Of a stretch of 64,000 nucleotides of DNA, positions 34,979-43,722 are shown piece after piece (the stretch's first letter is position 1; the number at the start of each line of letters is the position of its first letter). The notes beneath the pieces are model-generated. The model did not search any database, was not told the origin of the DNA, and saw only the letters and a list, made by a program, of their open reading frames with translations. This DNA comes from Youxingia wuxianensis (lineage in GTDB: Bacteria; Bacillota; Clostridia; Oscillospirales; Ruminococcaceae): positions 62,001-126,000 of the forward strand of contig NZ_JACRTD010000008.1 of the NCBI RefSeq assembly GCF_014385085.1. Reading direction: 5' to 3'. The translations under genes and the position numbers were made by a program.

Positions 34979-35575
34979 TTATTCAGCCGCAGCGGTGGTA
35001 TAAGAAGGCTCGTACACTTCCTTATACCAGTTGGTGATGGTGTCAGCGGTTACAGCGGAATCACCCTCGGTGACCTCTGCCTTCCAGGGATGCTTGCCAT
35101 TGCCGTCAACCTTGTTACGGCGAAGAATGGTGCCCTCGATGGTAGGAGTGCTGAAGGTGATGCTGTCGCCCTTGGTAGCAAGGTTCGTGGCGGGGATACC
35201 GAACTTCACACGGTACAGCCAGTAATACTTGTACTTTCCGTTGGACTTCTTTGCACGGAAGCCAACAGCCACAGGATCGCCGCCGTCCTCACTGGTAGAG
35301 ACCACAACGCCATTCGCATCAACGGTTGCGCCGGTCAGGTCGGAAGCAACAGATGCACCGACATCGTCCACGCCCAGGGACAGAGTGCCGTTTTTGAACT
35401 CCTTTACGATTTCTGCCGCGCCATCATCTGCGTAGAGCGTAGCCTCGGCCAGTTCCACGGAGAGATCGGCATTCATTGCCTTTGCCAGTTGCACCGGGGT
35501 CGCATAGGTTTCGTTGCCATTCTCGTCCTCGGTGATTTTGGCATAATACAGTTTATCAAGACCGATAGTAGCCAT
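34979..35575 (-). CDS. Major tail protein
   Basis: 198 residues. MATIGLDKLYYAKITEDENG, ADDGAAEIVKEFKNGTLSLG and GFRAKKSNGKYKYYWLYRVKFG match the phi13-type major tail tube protein family. It polymerises into the tail tube. Located immediately before the chaperones and after the neck genes, as expected. Confidence 0.9.
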   Translation of the reverse strand: MATIGLDKLYYAKITEDENGNETYATPVQLAKAMNADLSVELAEATLYADDGAAEIVKEFKNGTLSLGVDDVGASVASDLTGATVDANGVVVSTSEDGGDPVAVGFRAKKSNGKYKYYWLYRVKFGIPATNLATKGDSITFSTPTIEGTILRRNKVDGNGKHPWKAEVTEGDSAVTADTITNWYKEVYEPSYTTAAAE

Positions 35576-35578
35576 GAT

Positions 35579-35920
35579 TTATTCCTCCATTTCATAGTGT
35601 TTGGCTACATCCACCGCATAGTGGTGATAGCCTGTTTCGGTTTCATAACCGATGTATCTGCGGTCGGTTATGGTAAAATCAGCGCTCAGAAGCGTTTTTA
35701 CAAGCGCATTTTTATCTGCCATGTAGTTGCCCTGGACATAAAGAGATAGTCGAGCCTCCTGCACATCAATGCCGGGAGCGTTATCTGCATGGAGGTCAAA
35801 AGTGTCAGCGATGGGAACCACCACGATGTACTTCGCAGGGGCAGCATCGGTGAACACGCCTGTCTCGATGGGAATGCCCAAAACAGAAAGTGCCGTCTGG
35901 ATATCTGCCAGTACACTCAT
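35579..35920 (-). CDS. Tail terminator-like protein
   Basis: 113 residues. LADIQTALSVLGIPIETGVF, YIVVVPIADTFDLHADN and an immunoglobulin-like alternation resemble tail-completion proteins (gpU/DUF3168-like). The gene order connector, head closure, gp10-like, this gene, major tail protein supports that role. Its ATG overlaps the end of the gp10-like gene. Confidence 0.75.
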   Translation of the reverse strand: MSVLADIQTALSVLGIPIETGVFTDAAPAKYIVVVPIADTFDLHADNAPGIDVQEARLSLYVQGNYMADKNALVKTLLSADFTITDRRYIGYETETGYHHYAVDVAKHYEMEE

Positions 35921-36327
35921 AATTTTCTGACCTCCTCTTCAAATTTCTGCTGCATCGCGGCTTTGCAAGCAGACCGTGATGCGGATTTCGCAGGCTTCAG
36001 AAAGGGCTTTGCAGGCTGACCGTGCTTGCCGTATTCCAGGATATTTGCCAGTTTTGCATTACTGCCGCCATCACTGCGAGGTTCGGCAAAGCCAACCTTG
36101 ACATTGTGATTGCCGTCCTTATCGGTCTTGGCAGGGGTCAGACCCAGAGCCGATTCCAATTCACCTGTGGAGCGGGGTTCGTATTTTGTGCCGGAACCCA
36201 CCACAGCGGAAAGGTTGCTCTGTACCTTCTGCAGGACAACTTCACCGCCTGCCTCCAATACGCTTTCAGCAACGGCATCAAAGTCCTTTCCCAGACGAGA
36301 CATCCTTTCCAGAAATTCATCCGGCAT
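35917..36327 (-). CDS. HK97 gp10-like neck protein
   Basis: 136 residues from the ATG at 36327. EFLERMSRLGKDFDAVAESV, QSNLSAVVGSG and ILEYGKHGQPAKPFLKPA are the hallmark of the HK97-gp10/tail-component family. It joins head and tail. A TTG 21 bases upstream is an alternative start inside the preceding gene end. Confidence 0.85.
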   Translation of the reverse strand: MPDEFLERMSRLGKDFDAVAESVLEAGGEVVLQKVQSNLSAVVGSGTKYEPRSTGELESALGLTPAKTDKDGNHNVKVGFAEPRSDGGSNAKLANILEYGKHGQPAKPFLKPAKSASRSACKAAMQQKFEEEVRKL

Positions 36328-36334
36328 TTTGATA

Positions 36335-36676
36335 TCAACCTTTGCCAACAGTCGCCACCACCTTTTTGGCAAGAACCTCCGTGTACATACCGCGTCCTTT
36401 AACATCCTCGACCGAGGTTACCTCAAACCGCTCACCGTCTGTAACAATGATGTGGTCGGTGGTAATAACCAGACCAGGGATGCTACGGAAACGGAACAGA
36501 TCGGTGGCTTCGGAGAAAGCGGCGAGATTTGCCCACCGCTGACTGCCGTGCCGTCCTTCTCTGTAAACACGGACAGAAGCGAGGACTTCATCTGCCATAG
36601 TAGTGAAGCCCTCGCTGTCCTTAACCTTTTTTGTGATAATAATGTCGGCAAAGCCGTTCATTTTTCCGAAACTCAT
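36335..36676 (-). CDS. Phage head closure protein
   Basis: 113 residues. The pattern FADIIITKKVKDSEGF, VYREGRHGSQRWANLA and FRSIPGLVITTDHIIVTDG is the phage head-tail joining (head closure, SPP1 gp16-like) family. Start at 36676 follows GGAAGGTG and overlaps the connector gene stop. Confidence 0.85.
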   Translation of the reverse strand: MSFGKMNGFADIIITKKVKDSEGFTTMADEVLASVRVYREGRHGSQRWANLAAFSEATDLFRFRSIPGLVITTDHIIVTDGERFEVTSVEDVKGRGMYTEVLAKKVVATVGKG

Positions 36677-36678
36677 GG

Positions 36679-36993
36679 TCACACCTTCCATTCCCGGTCG
36701 AGCCGAAGCAGAAGGTTGACCGTGTTCCAGACCTGCTGACCGGCTTGAACATTATCAGCAAAAAAGCCGCCCGTGCTGCCGTCCCTGGATTCGTAAAAGT
36801 GGGAGGACAGCATAATGACTGCCTGCTCGGTAGTGGGAGGCATATCCTTTTCGCTGTAAGTACCTGCCGGAATATGCTGATAGCTTTCTGCGTATGAAAC
36901 AGCGGCGGTGATGTAGCCCTTCAGCAATGCATCATCCGCCGCATGGTCGAGAATCAGATTCTGTTTTACTTTTTCAAGCAAAGCGTCCACCAC
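36679..36993 (-). CDS. Head-tail connector protein (gp6-like)
   Basis: 104 residues from the GTG at 36993; the GGAGGTG just upstream is inside an alternative ATG start at 37005. The helical DALLEKVKQNLILDHAADDA and AVIMLSSHFYESRDG resemble gp6/DUF3199-type connectors that sit under the portal. It follows the capsid gene. Confidence 0.8.
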   Translation of the reverse strand: MVDALLEKVKQNLILDHAADDALLKGYITAAVSYAESYQHIPAGTYSEKDMPPTTEQAVIMLSSHFYESRDGSTGGFFADNVQAGQQVWNTVNLLLRLDREWKV

Positions 36994-37008
36994 CGCCACC
37001 TCCATTCA

Positions 37009-38211
37009 TTACGCAGTCGCCATCTTGAGCAGCTTGACCGCTTCGGGGAGAATCAGCTTGCCGTCCACGCGCTCCTTGGCAACGAAGCCGACCATGCCGT
37101 TTCCGGCGAACAGTTCCTTCAGTTCCGCAAAGGAACGGGTACCGCGGTCACCGATGTTGTAGTAGTTGTAGTCACCGAAAGCGATGGCAGGCATACCTGC
37201 GGTGATTACGGGGAAATAAGGAGAGGTGTGAACCTCATAGCCCAGGAGTCTGCCGGGTTCGCCTGCCTGCACGGAATCCTGCCACAGATAGCGACCGTTC
37301 TTGTCAGTCAGCTTGCGGATAGCTGCCAGAGTCTGGTCATTGCAGATGAACTTGGCGTTCTTGCGGTAGGGGCGCTTGAGGGAGTACACCAGGTCGATGA
37401 GTTCATCGGCAGTGATTTCGGTAGCGGATGCAGCAGTCACGCCAATCTGTGCGCCACCCTCCTCGGCAAGCAGACCCAGGGGCTGACCTACGCCGGTGCC
37501 ATTGAGGAAGGCATCCTCTTCCGCATTGGCCAAAGCCTTTGCAAACTGACGAAGGATGTACTTCTCCAACTGGAATGCGTTGTCGTAGAGCAGTTCCTCG
37601 GTGACCTTCACGGCAACATGGAGCTTATGGGCATCCAGATTGATCTGGGCAAACTTTGCATCGCCCCAGGTGAGTTCCTCGCCCTCATCGATCCACGCAG
37701 CCGCAGGCTTGGTGGCAGCGATGTTGATCTTGCGCTCACCACTGGTGGTGATGGTGTGGCCCAGCTTACGGAAGATGTTCTCTTCCTCCAGAGCCTCGAT
37801 CAGACGGGAGTCATACTCTTCGGGAACCAGGTAGCCACCGTCAGCGTCAATGCCCTCCTGGAGAACATTGCTGACCTGGCGGAAGTTGGTACGGAGAGCC
37901 TTGAGCATACCGTCCTTATAGGCATCGGAAGCACGGCCGGTCTTGGGCTTCTGGTCATTCACAGAAGTGCCGTTCATAGGCTTTTCGGTGATGGGAGTAG
38001 AAGTGGGCTTGGAAAGCTGTGCGTCCATAGCAGACATGGCTTCCATACGCTCGATTTCAGCACCGTAGTCCTGAACCTTCTTTTCCATCTGGGCATAGGT
38101 CTTGGCGTCCTCATCGGAAAGCAGACCGTCACTGTTGCGCTTGGTCTCTACAAAAGCCTTTGCAGCTTCCCAAGCCTGGTTACGCTTTGCGCGCAGTTCG
38201 TTGATAGTCAT
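37009..38211 (-). CDS. Major capsid protein, HK97 family
   Basis: 400 residues. An N-terminal scaffold-like delta domain (about 1-110; AKTYAQMEKKVQDYGAEIE) is normally removed by the protease. The HK97 fold follows: LVPEEYDSRLIEALEEENIF, LLYDNAFQLEKYILRQFA, LLGYEVHTSPYFP and FGDYNYYNIGDRG. It builds the icosahedral shell. Next to the ClpP-type protease, as usual. Confidence 0.95.
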   Translation of the reverse strand: MTINELRAKRNQAWEAAKAFVETKRNSDGLLSDEDAKTYAQMEKKVQDYGAEIERMEAMSAMDAQLSKPTSTPITEKPMNGTSVNDQKPKTGRASDAYKDGMLKALRTNFRQVSNVLQEGIDADGGYLVPEEYDSRLIEALEEENIFRKLGHTITTSGERKINIAATKPAAAWIDEGEELTWGDAKFAQINLDAHKLHVAVKVTEELLYDNAFQLEKYILRQFAKALANAEEDAFLNGTGVGQPLGLLAEEGGAQIGVTAASATEITADELIDLVYSLKRPYRKNAKFICNDQTLAAIRKLTDKNGRYLWQDSVQAGEPGRLLGYEVHTSPYFPVITAGMPAIAFGDYNYYNIGDRGTRSFAELKELFAGNGMVGFVAKERVDGKLILPEAVKLLKMATA

Positions 38212-38217
38212 AATAAA

Positions 38218-38949
38218 TTACCTCCAGTTTTTGATAAGATTAAGCCGATCCAAAAGGTCATCGGCTCTGTGTTGGTGGGTGGGTTTGGGTCGGGTCGCGC
38301 ACTTGGCAGCGATTTTGTCCATGAGGGAATTGACCACATTGGCCTTGGAATACAGCATGGAGACTGTGGGTGCTTCCACATCTTCGGTATCGCCGGAACG
38401 CTTGATGACCTCATCAGCAAAGCCGAGTTCCACGGCCTTGTTTGCATCCATCCAGGTTTCAGCGTCCATAAGGTGGGACAGCTTTGCGCGGGACAGCCCG
38501 GTCTTGATCTCGTAGGCATTGATGATGGAATCCTTCACACTGCCGAGCATTTCAATGGCTTTCTGCATTTCCGCAGAGTCACCGAAAGCAATGGTCATGG
38601 GGTTATGGATCATCATCATGGATACCGGGGACATCAGAACCTTGGTGCCTGCCATAGCGATAACGGATGCTGCGGAGGCAGCGATGCCGTCAATCTTGAC
38701 CGTGACGTTGCCCTTGTAATCCATCAGCATATTGTAGATTTGGGCTGCCGCCACGCAGTCACCGCCGGGGCTGTTGATCCAGACAGTGATGTCGCCGGAG
38801 CCTGCCATCAACTCATCCTTGAAAAGCTGCGGGGTGACGTCATCGTCAAACCAACTTTCCTCTGCGATGGTGCCGCTCAAGAACAGAGTCCTCTCCGCCG
38901 GAGCCGTCTCCGTCTGTGCCTGGTTCTTCCACTTCCAGAACTTCTTCAT
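38218..38949 (-). CDS. ClpP-type prohead protease
   Basis: 243 residues. ClpP fold with ITVWINSPGGDCVAAAQIYN, the catalytic serine in AASAASVIAMAG, and the histidine in MMIHNPMTIAFG. It would mature the capsid. Start 38949 has GGAGG upstream and lies inside the portal gene, giving a 104-base overlap. Confidence 0.92.
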   Translation of the reverse strand: MKKFWKWKNQAQTETAPAERTLFLSGTIAEESWFDDDVTPQLFKDELMAGSGDITVWINSPGGDCVAAAQIYNMLMDYKGNVTVKIDGIAASAASVIAMAGTKVLMSPVSMMMIHNPMTIAFGDSAEMQKAIEMLGSVKDSIINAYEIKTGLSRAKLSHLMDAETWMDANKAVELGFADEVIKRSGDTEDVEAPTVSMLYSKANVVNSLMDKIAAKCATRPKPTHQHRADDLLDRLNLIKNWR

Positions 38950-40210
38950 CGGGATTTTCCTCCTTTCCGTCATCAGTAGGTGTATTTGCAAAAGCCCCAG
39001 CATTTTTCAGCGGGAGCATATTGCCGTTAATGAGGTACAGGTCGCCGCCTTCTTCCGCAGGGATGCGGTCAAGGTTTTCCAGTTCACGGATGTCATTTGC
39101 AGACATCCAACCGTTCTGGCGACCGATGGCGTAGCCGTTCATGCGGCTCTGGTAATCGCCACGAAGCAGACCTTCCAGATTGAACTTCACGAAATACTCT
39201 GCCTTTTCACCATGGGACAGGAGCGCCCTCTGAATGGACTGCTCCCAACGGATGACCCAGGGGTCGAGGGTGTATTTCACGAACTCAAGGGACTGCTGCT
39301 CAATATTAGAAAAGCTCGACTTTTCCAGATCACCGACCATGTGGGGCGGGACACGGAAAATTCGAGCAATTTCATTGATTTGGAATTTGCGTGTCTCAAG
39401 GAACTGTGCCTGTTCCGGCGAGATGCCGATTGGCGTGTATTTCATGCCTTCCTCAAGAACAGCAATCTTATTTGCGTTTCCGCTGCCACCGAAGGTGGAC
39501 TGCCAACTCTCGCGCACACGCTGCGGATCTTTGATGGTGCCGGGGTGTTCCAACACGCCGCCGGGAGCCGCACCATTTGCAAAGAACTTGGCTCCGTACT
39601 CCTCGCAGGCAATTGCCATGCCGATGGCGTTCTTTGCCATAGCAATGGGGCTGTAGCCAACCAGACCGTCAAAGCCCAAGCCTGGGATATGCAGCACATC
39701 CGAAGGCTGAAGCGTTACCGCAAAATCCTTATTTTTAATGGCTTCATCCGAGCCACGATAATAGGTGTAGTACAGACGGCCGTTTTCATCTCTGTCCACG
39801 GACATCTTGTTGGGCATCAGCGGGTATAGTGCGATGACCTCACCCTTGCCGTTGCGGATGACCTGTGCATAGGCATTGCCCCACAGAAGCAGATGGGTCA
39901 TGAGGGTCTCACGGAACACGAAAGAACTCATTTCCGGGTTCGGCTCATCATGGAGCAGTCGGTACAGCGGATGGTCGAGGGCTTTTTCCTTGCCGCCGCC
40001 ATCGGTGTATTTGTAGAGGTGCAGCGGAAGCCCCGCCACAGCTTCTGCCAGAATACGGACACAGGAGTACACGGCAGTCATCTGCATAGCAGACCGCTCT
40101 GTTACGGTTTTGCCTGCGGTAGTCCCGCCCATGTAAAAGGCATAGGCGCTTCCGGCAGTTCGGTTTTCAGGCTTATCTCTGGATTTAAACAGACCAGAAA
40201 AGATACCCAT
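38846..40210 (-). CDS. Portal protein, HK97 family
   Basis: 454 residues. MGIFSGLFKSRDKPENR, then MQMTAVYSCVRILAEAVAGLP, LLLWGNAYAQVIRNGKGEV, and IARIFRVPPHMVGDLEKSSF are classical HK97-type portal stretches. It forms the dodecameric gate for DNA. An Asp/Glu/Gly-rich C-terminal tail overlaps the protease coding region. Start overlaps the stop of the PAPS reductase-like gene by one base. Confidence 0.95.
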   Translation of the reverse strand: MGIFSGLFKSRDKPENRTAGSAYAFYMGGTTAGKTVTERSAMQMTAVYSCVRILAEAVAGLPLHLYKYTDGGGKEKALDHPLYRLLHDEPNPEMSSFVFRETLMTHLLLWGNAYAQVIRNGKGEVIALYPLMPNKMSVDRDENGRLYYTYYRGSDEAIKNKDFAVTLQPSDVLHIPGLGFDGLVGYSPIAMAKNAIGMAIACEEYGAKFFANGAAPGGVLEHPGTIKDPQRVRESWQSTFGGSGNANKIAVLEEGMKYTPIGISPEQAQFLETRKFQINEIARIFRVPPHMVGDLEKSSFSNIEQQSLEFVKYTLDPWVIRWEQSIQRALLSHGEKAEYFVKFNLEGLLRGDYQSRMNGYAIGRQNGWMSANDIRELENLDRIPAEEGGDLYLINGNMLPLKNAGAFANTPTDDGKEENPDEEVLEVEEPGTDGDGSGGEDSVLERHHRRGKLV

Positions 40211-40986
40211 TATGCATCACCTTCTTTCAGTCGCTCACGCAGAGCATCAAAAAACGCCCTGCCTTTTATGGGAAGTCCGGCGGCAAGCCGCTCTTCCTCA
40301 AAAGCAAAGCGTATTTCCAGTTGCTCTACAGAATAATGTTTCAAAAATGTGCGCCAGGTGTGGGAGTCCCAATCGCGCAGTTTCTTCCAGAGTTCTGGGA
40401 AGTGCTTTCGTAATTTGCGGAGTTCATCGTAGGACTGCAACGGGCAGCACCAACAGGATACACGGTGGAAAATATCGTACAGCCCATCCCAATCAAAGCC
40501 CCGCTCCTTGCAGTAGGCAAGGCAGTCCGCCTCGGTCATGCCCCATTCCACCAAAGGATAGCGGAAGTTGCGGATACGCTGCGGTTCATCGGCGGCAATA
40601 CCGATATACTGAACCAACTCGTATTCCTTTGCCAGATTGCGGAGATAGCGGTCAATGATCCGCTGTTTCAGCATGGCAGTACACCAACGGTTTCTGGGAC
40701 CCGCCCAACTATAACCTTTGCGACCGAACAGTTCGGGGTTCTTTCTCCTGGGCATATGCTCCAAAAGCAGGTACTCAAAGGAATATTCGGACTTGAGCCT
40801 GGTGATCGGTCTGCCGATATACTTTTCCAGTTTTTCAATGTGGTGGTACATACCGTCAAACTCAAGCCCCGTATCGCAGAACAGAATGAGATCGACAGGC
40901 CATCCTTTCTCCAACATCCGCAGAAGCATGGCTGTTGAGTCCTTGCCGCCGGAGAGCGAAACAATATGCAGTTTTTTCTTTTCCAT
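40210..40986 (-). CDS. Phage PAPS reductase-family PP-loop protein
   Basis: 258 residues. N-terminal PP-loop IVSLSGGKDSTAMLLRML (ATP pyrophosphatase), ILFCDTGLEFDGMYHHIE, and a C-terminal cysteine cluster RVSCWCCPLQSY near residue 186. The fold fits 3'-phosphoadenylylsulfate reductase-like phage proteins. Members of the superfamily activate sulphur or base substrates, including DndC in phosphorothioate DNA. No dnd partners are here, so the substrate is unknown. The insertion between large terminase and portal is unusual but recurrent in Clostridia phages. Confidence 0.8.
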   Translation of the reverse strand: MEKKKLHIVSLSGGKDSTAMLLRMLEKGWPVDLILFCDTGLEFDGMYHHIEKLEKYIGRPITRLKSEYSFEYLLLEHMPRRKNPELFGRKGYSWAGPRNRWCTAMLKQRIIDRYLRNLAKEYELVQYIGIAADEPQRIRNFRYPLVEWGMTEADCLAYCKERGFDWDGLYDIFHRVSCWCCPLQSYDELRKLRKHFPELWKKLRDWDSHTWRTFLKHYSVEQLEIRFAFEEERLAAGLPIKGRAFFDALRERLKEGDA

Positions 40987-40998
40987 TTCACACCTCCG

Positions 40999-42564
40999 TC
41001 AGATAAACAAAATGCCCCGGTCATCGTAGACCGAAGCACTGGTATCATTGCCGCAACGGATCGCGCGGTCGAGAGCCATAATAGTAGCAACCGCACCGTC
41101 AATCTTTTCAGTGGATTTTTCCTTGTCCGGCTTGATGTTGCCGGCGGGGTCGGTGCGGATGAAGATGTTATCCATCATCCATCGAAGAACGGGGTGCCCA
41201 CCGTGGGCGACCTGTTCTTCAAGCACCAGTTTCATCAGTTCTTTGGTGGGCGGGGACATATCTTTGAAGCCCTGTCCGAAAGGAACGACCGTGAAGCCCA
41301 TACCCTCAAGGTTCTGCACCATCTGCACAGCGCCCCAGCGGTCAAAGGCAATTTCACGGATGTTGTATCGTTCACCCAGGCGCTCGATGAATTTTTCGAT
41401 GTAACCATAGTGAACCACATTGCCCTCGGTGGTCTGCAGGAAACCCTGCCTCTCCCAAACATCATACGGCACATGGTCGCGCCGGACACGGAGGTCGAGG
41501 TTATCCTCTGGTATCCAGAAATACGGTAGGATGATATATTTATCATCATCGTATTCAGGCGGGAACACCAGAACCAGTGCAGTAATATCTGTGGTGGAGG
41601 ACAAGTCCAGACCACCGTAACACACGCGCCCCTCAAGGTCATCCTCGGAGGTGGCAAAGGCGCATTTGTCCCATCTGTCCATCGGCATCCAACGGACTGC
41701 CTGCTTGACCCACTGGTTCAAGCGAAGCTGCCGGAACGCATTCTCTTCGCCGGGGTTCTGCTTGGCGGACTCACAGGCATCACGCACCTTGTCGATGCCC
41801 ACCGTAATGCCCAGGGAGGGGTTAGCCTTCTTCCAGGTTTCCGGGTCAGTCCAGTCGTCGCTTTCATCCGCACCGTAGATAACGGGATAAAAAGTGTGGT
41901 CGATTTTACGACCCTCGATGATGTCCTTTGCCTTTTGGTGGATCTCATAGCAGATGGACTTGGTGTCGTTGCCTGCCGTGGTAATAAGGAAGTACAGCGG
42001 CTGCATACGAGCATCGCCGGAACCCTTGGTCATAACATCAAACAGTTTTCTGTTCGGCTGCGTGTGCAACTCATCGAATACAACGCCGTGGGTATTGAAG
42101 CCGTGCTTGTTTCCGACATCAGCAGAAAGCACCTGGTAGATACTGCCCGTAGGCAGATAAATCAGACGCTTTTGGGAATCAAGGATTTTGACCCGCTTTG
42201 CCAGAGCCGGACACATACGCACCATGTCGGCAGCCACATTAAAAACGATGGATGCCTGCTGTCGGTCAGCGGCACAGCCATAAACCTCGGCGCGTTCCTC
42301 ACCATCACCGCAGGTCAGCAAAAGCGCAACAGCGGCAGCCAGTTCGGATTTTCCCTGTTTCTTGGGGATTTCGATATATGCGGTATTAAACTGGCGGTAG
42401 CCGTTGGGCTTCAGTGTTCCGAAAATGTCTCGGATGATCTGTTCCTGCCAGTCGATCAGTTCAAAGGGCTTTCTTGCCCAGGTACCTTTTGTATGGCAAA
42501 GGCACTCAATGAAACCGACCGCATAGTCAGCGGCATCCTTATTGTAGTAGGAGCCTTCGGACAT
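40999..42564 (-). CDS. Large terminase subunit
   Basis: 521 residues from the first ATG. ATPase domain: IDWQEQIIRDIFG, AYIEIPKKQGKSELAAAVAL (Walker A-like), VVFDELHTQPNR (Walker B). Nuclease domain: GGLDLSSTTDITALVLVFP and IREIAFDRWGAVQMVQ. It packages DNA into the head. No ribosome site precedes this ATG. An AGGGAGGTG nine bases before an ATC codon at 42600 would instead give 12 more residues (R-KLKKYKPTRF), suggesting the real start is there. Confidence 0.93.
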   Translation of the reverse strand: MSEGSYYNKDAADYAVGFIECLCHTKGTWARKPFELIDWQEQIIRDIFGTLKPNGYRQFNTAYIEIPKKQGKSELAAAVALLLTCGDGEERAEVYGCAADRQQASIVFNVAADMVRMCPALAKRVKILDSQKRLIYLPTGSIYQVLSADVGNKHGFNTHGVVFDELHTQPNRKLFDVMTKGSGDARMQPLYFLITTAGNDTKSICYEIHQKAKDIIEGRKIDHTFYPVIYGADESDDWTDPETWKKANPSLGITVGIDKVRDACESAKQNPGEENAFRQLRLNQWVKQAVRWMPMDRWDKCAFATSEDDLEGRVCYGGLDLSSTTDITALVLVFPPEYDDDKYIILPYFWIPEDNLDLRVRRDHVPYDVWERQGFLQTTEGNVVHYGYIEKFIERLGERYNIREIAFDRWGAVQMVQNLEGMGFTVVPFGQGFKDMSPPTKELMKLVLEEQVAHGGHPVLRWMMDNIFIRTDPAGNIKPDKEKSTEKIDGAVATIMALDRAIRCGNDTSASVYDDRGILFI

Positions 42565-42714
42565 GAAGCGGGTCGGTTTGTATTTCTTCAGCTTTCTGAT
42601 ATGCGGTCACCTCCCTCAAATGAGCATAAAAAATAGCCGCCACCATCATCGGTGCGACTTTCCGTATACGAGGAACAGAGTCTCTCGGCTCCATCCCAGG
42701 GCTTTGATATTGTT

Positions 42715-42903
42715 TTACTTCTTGGTGGGGATCGGTGGCTTGCCCGTGGTCAGCCATGCCAGCCAGCACTGTTCGCAGGTGACCTTGTCGCAAGCAACCG
42801 AGCCGCCTTCTTCAAAGGGCGGGTGACCCTTGCTGATGATCTCTGCGATTTCTCCGGCAGTGGTGTCCAGAGCCTTGATGATTTCCAGTCCAGTCTTTGC
42901 CAT
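42715..42903 (-). CDS. Small phage protein with Cys pair
   Basis: 62 residues with AGGAGG before the ATG. MAKTGLEIIKALDTTAGEI is helical; CDKVTCEQCWLAWL carries a compact cysteine cluster and could bind a metal. Family not recognised. Part of a run of very small genes upstream of the large terminase. Confidence 0.65.
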   Translation of the reverse strand: MAKTGLEIIKALDTTAGEIAEIISKGHPPFEEGGSVACDKVTCEQCWLAWLTTGKPPIPTKK

Positions 42904-42921
42904 AATGTTTCCTCCTCAGAT

Positions 42922-43182
42922 TTACTTCACCTGTGCCATGCACCAGGCGATTGCGTGGCCGTTGTCTTTGAACCGCTCATCGGTCTTTCCCCAGGGTGCA
43001 AGTCTGCACTCAATGTCGCCAAGCCCGGTCTCATCTGGGGTTTCAACGAACTCGTAAATCTCTGCCGTAAAACCGCCTTTCCAGTGGCAGTCCGTAACAA
43101 AGACCTTGTCGCCGAACTGAATGACCGCGCCGTAGCTTGCGGAAACCTTCATTTGCAGCCGTTCCATCGTTGTGAATTCCAT
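42922..43182 (-). CDS. Small phage protein, unknown
   Basis: 86 residues from the ATG at 43182 with GGAGG upstream. VSASYGAVIQFGDKVFVTDC suggests a small beta barrel; ends IAWCMAQVK. No family recognised. Confidence 0.65.
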   Translation of the reverse strand: MEFTTMERLQMKVSASYGAVIQFGDKVFVTDCHWKGGFTAEIYEFVETPDETGLGDIECRLAPWGKTDERFKDNGHAIAWCMAQVK

Positions 43183-43218
43183 AATGTTTTCCTCCGTTTT
43201 TCTGTGTTTTCCCTTTCG

Positions 43219-43323
43219 GTGTGACACATATTACCTCTGAAAGCACATAATATCCAGGGGTTTTGCGATAATAAACTACACGATTATTCAGCTATTTTTA
43301 CGGGGTGAATTTGTGTAGTTTAT
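43219..43323. repeat. Inverted repeat and relic of recombinase-associated tail
   Basis: ATAAACTACAC (43271-43281) and GTGTAGTTTAT (43313-43323) are perfect inverted repeats 31 bases apart. Between them and 43219 the minus strand encodes, in one frame, CSLLSQNPWILCAFRGNMCH, which parallels CSLYRGIDLIYSGFRGNMSH at the end of the SHOCT-like protein, but with a stop just upstream and no start. It appears to be a fragment of that gene. No complete gene in this gap. Confidence 0.55.
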
Positions 43324-43496
43324 GACTCGCCCGTAAGGATGAAATTCACATATTCGGAGCGATGCTCCTCAAGGAAAATCACCAGTTCATAGAACCGCAT
43401 TTCGTTGGCGATGTACTGTACCATCGGAACATCAAACATATTGGTACGGCCAGTCTTTCGGACTGCGAGGATCTGTTCTCGGATTTTATCGGTCAT
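43320..43496 (-). CDS. DUF5049 protein
   Basis: 58 residues. MTDKIREQILAVRKTGRTNM and VQYIANEMRFYELVIFLEEH match the small DUF5049 phage family. AAAGGTGG precedes this ATG. It overlaps the DUF4314 gene by 11 bases; the pair is common in these phages. Function unknown. Confidence 0.8.
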   Translation of the reverse strand: MTDKIREQILAVRKTGRTNMFDVPMVQYIANEMRFYELVIFLEEHRSEYVNFILTGES

Positions 43497-43722
43497 CGGT
43501 ATTCGCCACCTTTCGACAAACATCGACACCGTAGGCTACATTCAAGCCGGAACCCGTATCCCAGGCAACCATAATGCTGCCAATATCATCAACACCGATT
43601 ACGGTGCCTTTTGTACCGACGGGCGGAGCCTGCGGGTCATCCATCTGCACCAGTTCCACCCGAGTACCCTTTGGGTAACGCTCACGGAGGGCTTGTAAGG
43701 CTTCTCTGGAGATTACTCGCAT
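43486..43722 (-). CDS. DUF4314 protein
   Basis: 78 residues. YPKGTRVELVQMDDPQAPPV, GTKGTVIGVDDIGSIMVAWD and GLNVAYGVDVCRKV are a compact SH3-like barrel, diagnostic for DUF4314. Found next to DUF5049 in many Firmicutes prophages; function unknown. Confidence 0.85.
   Translation of the reverse strand: MRVISREALQALRERYPKGTRVELVQMDDPQAPPVGTKGTVIGVDDIGSIMVAWDTGSGLNVAYGVDVCRKVANTDDR

Noticed and set aside
40210..40986. DndC-type phosphorothioation gene
   Set aside because: No dndA, B, D or E gene in the window; kept only as a superfamily possibility.
42539..42793. Minus-strand frame of 84 residues ahead of the large terminase
   Set aside because: It overlaps the large terminase coding region in another frame and I recognise no family. 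A smaller gene inside it cannot be excluded.
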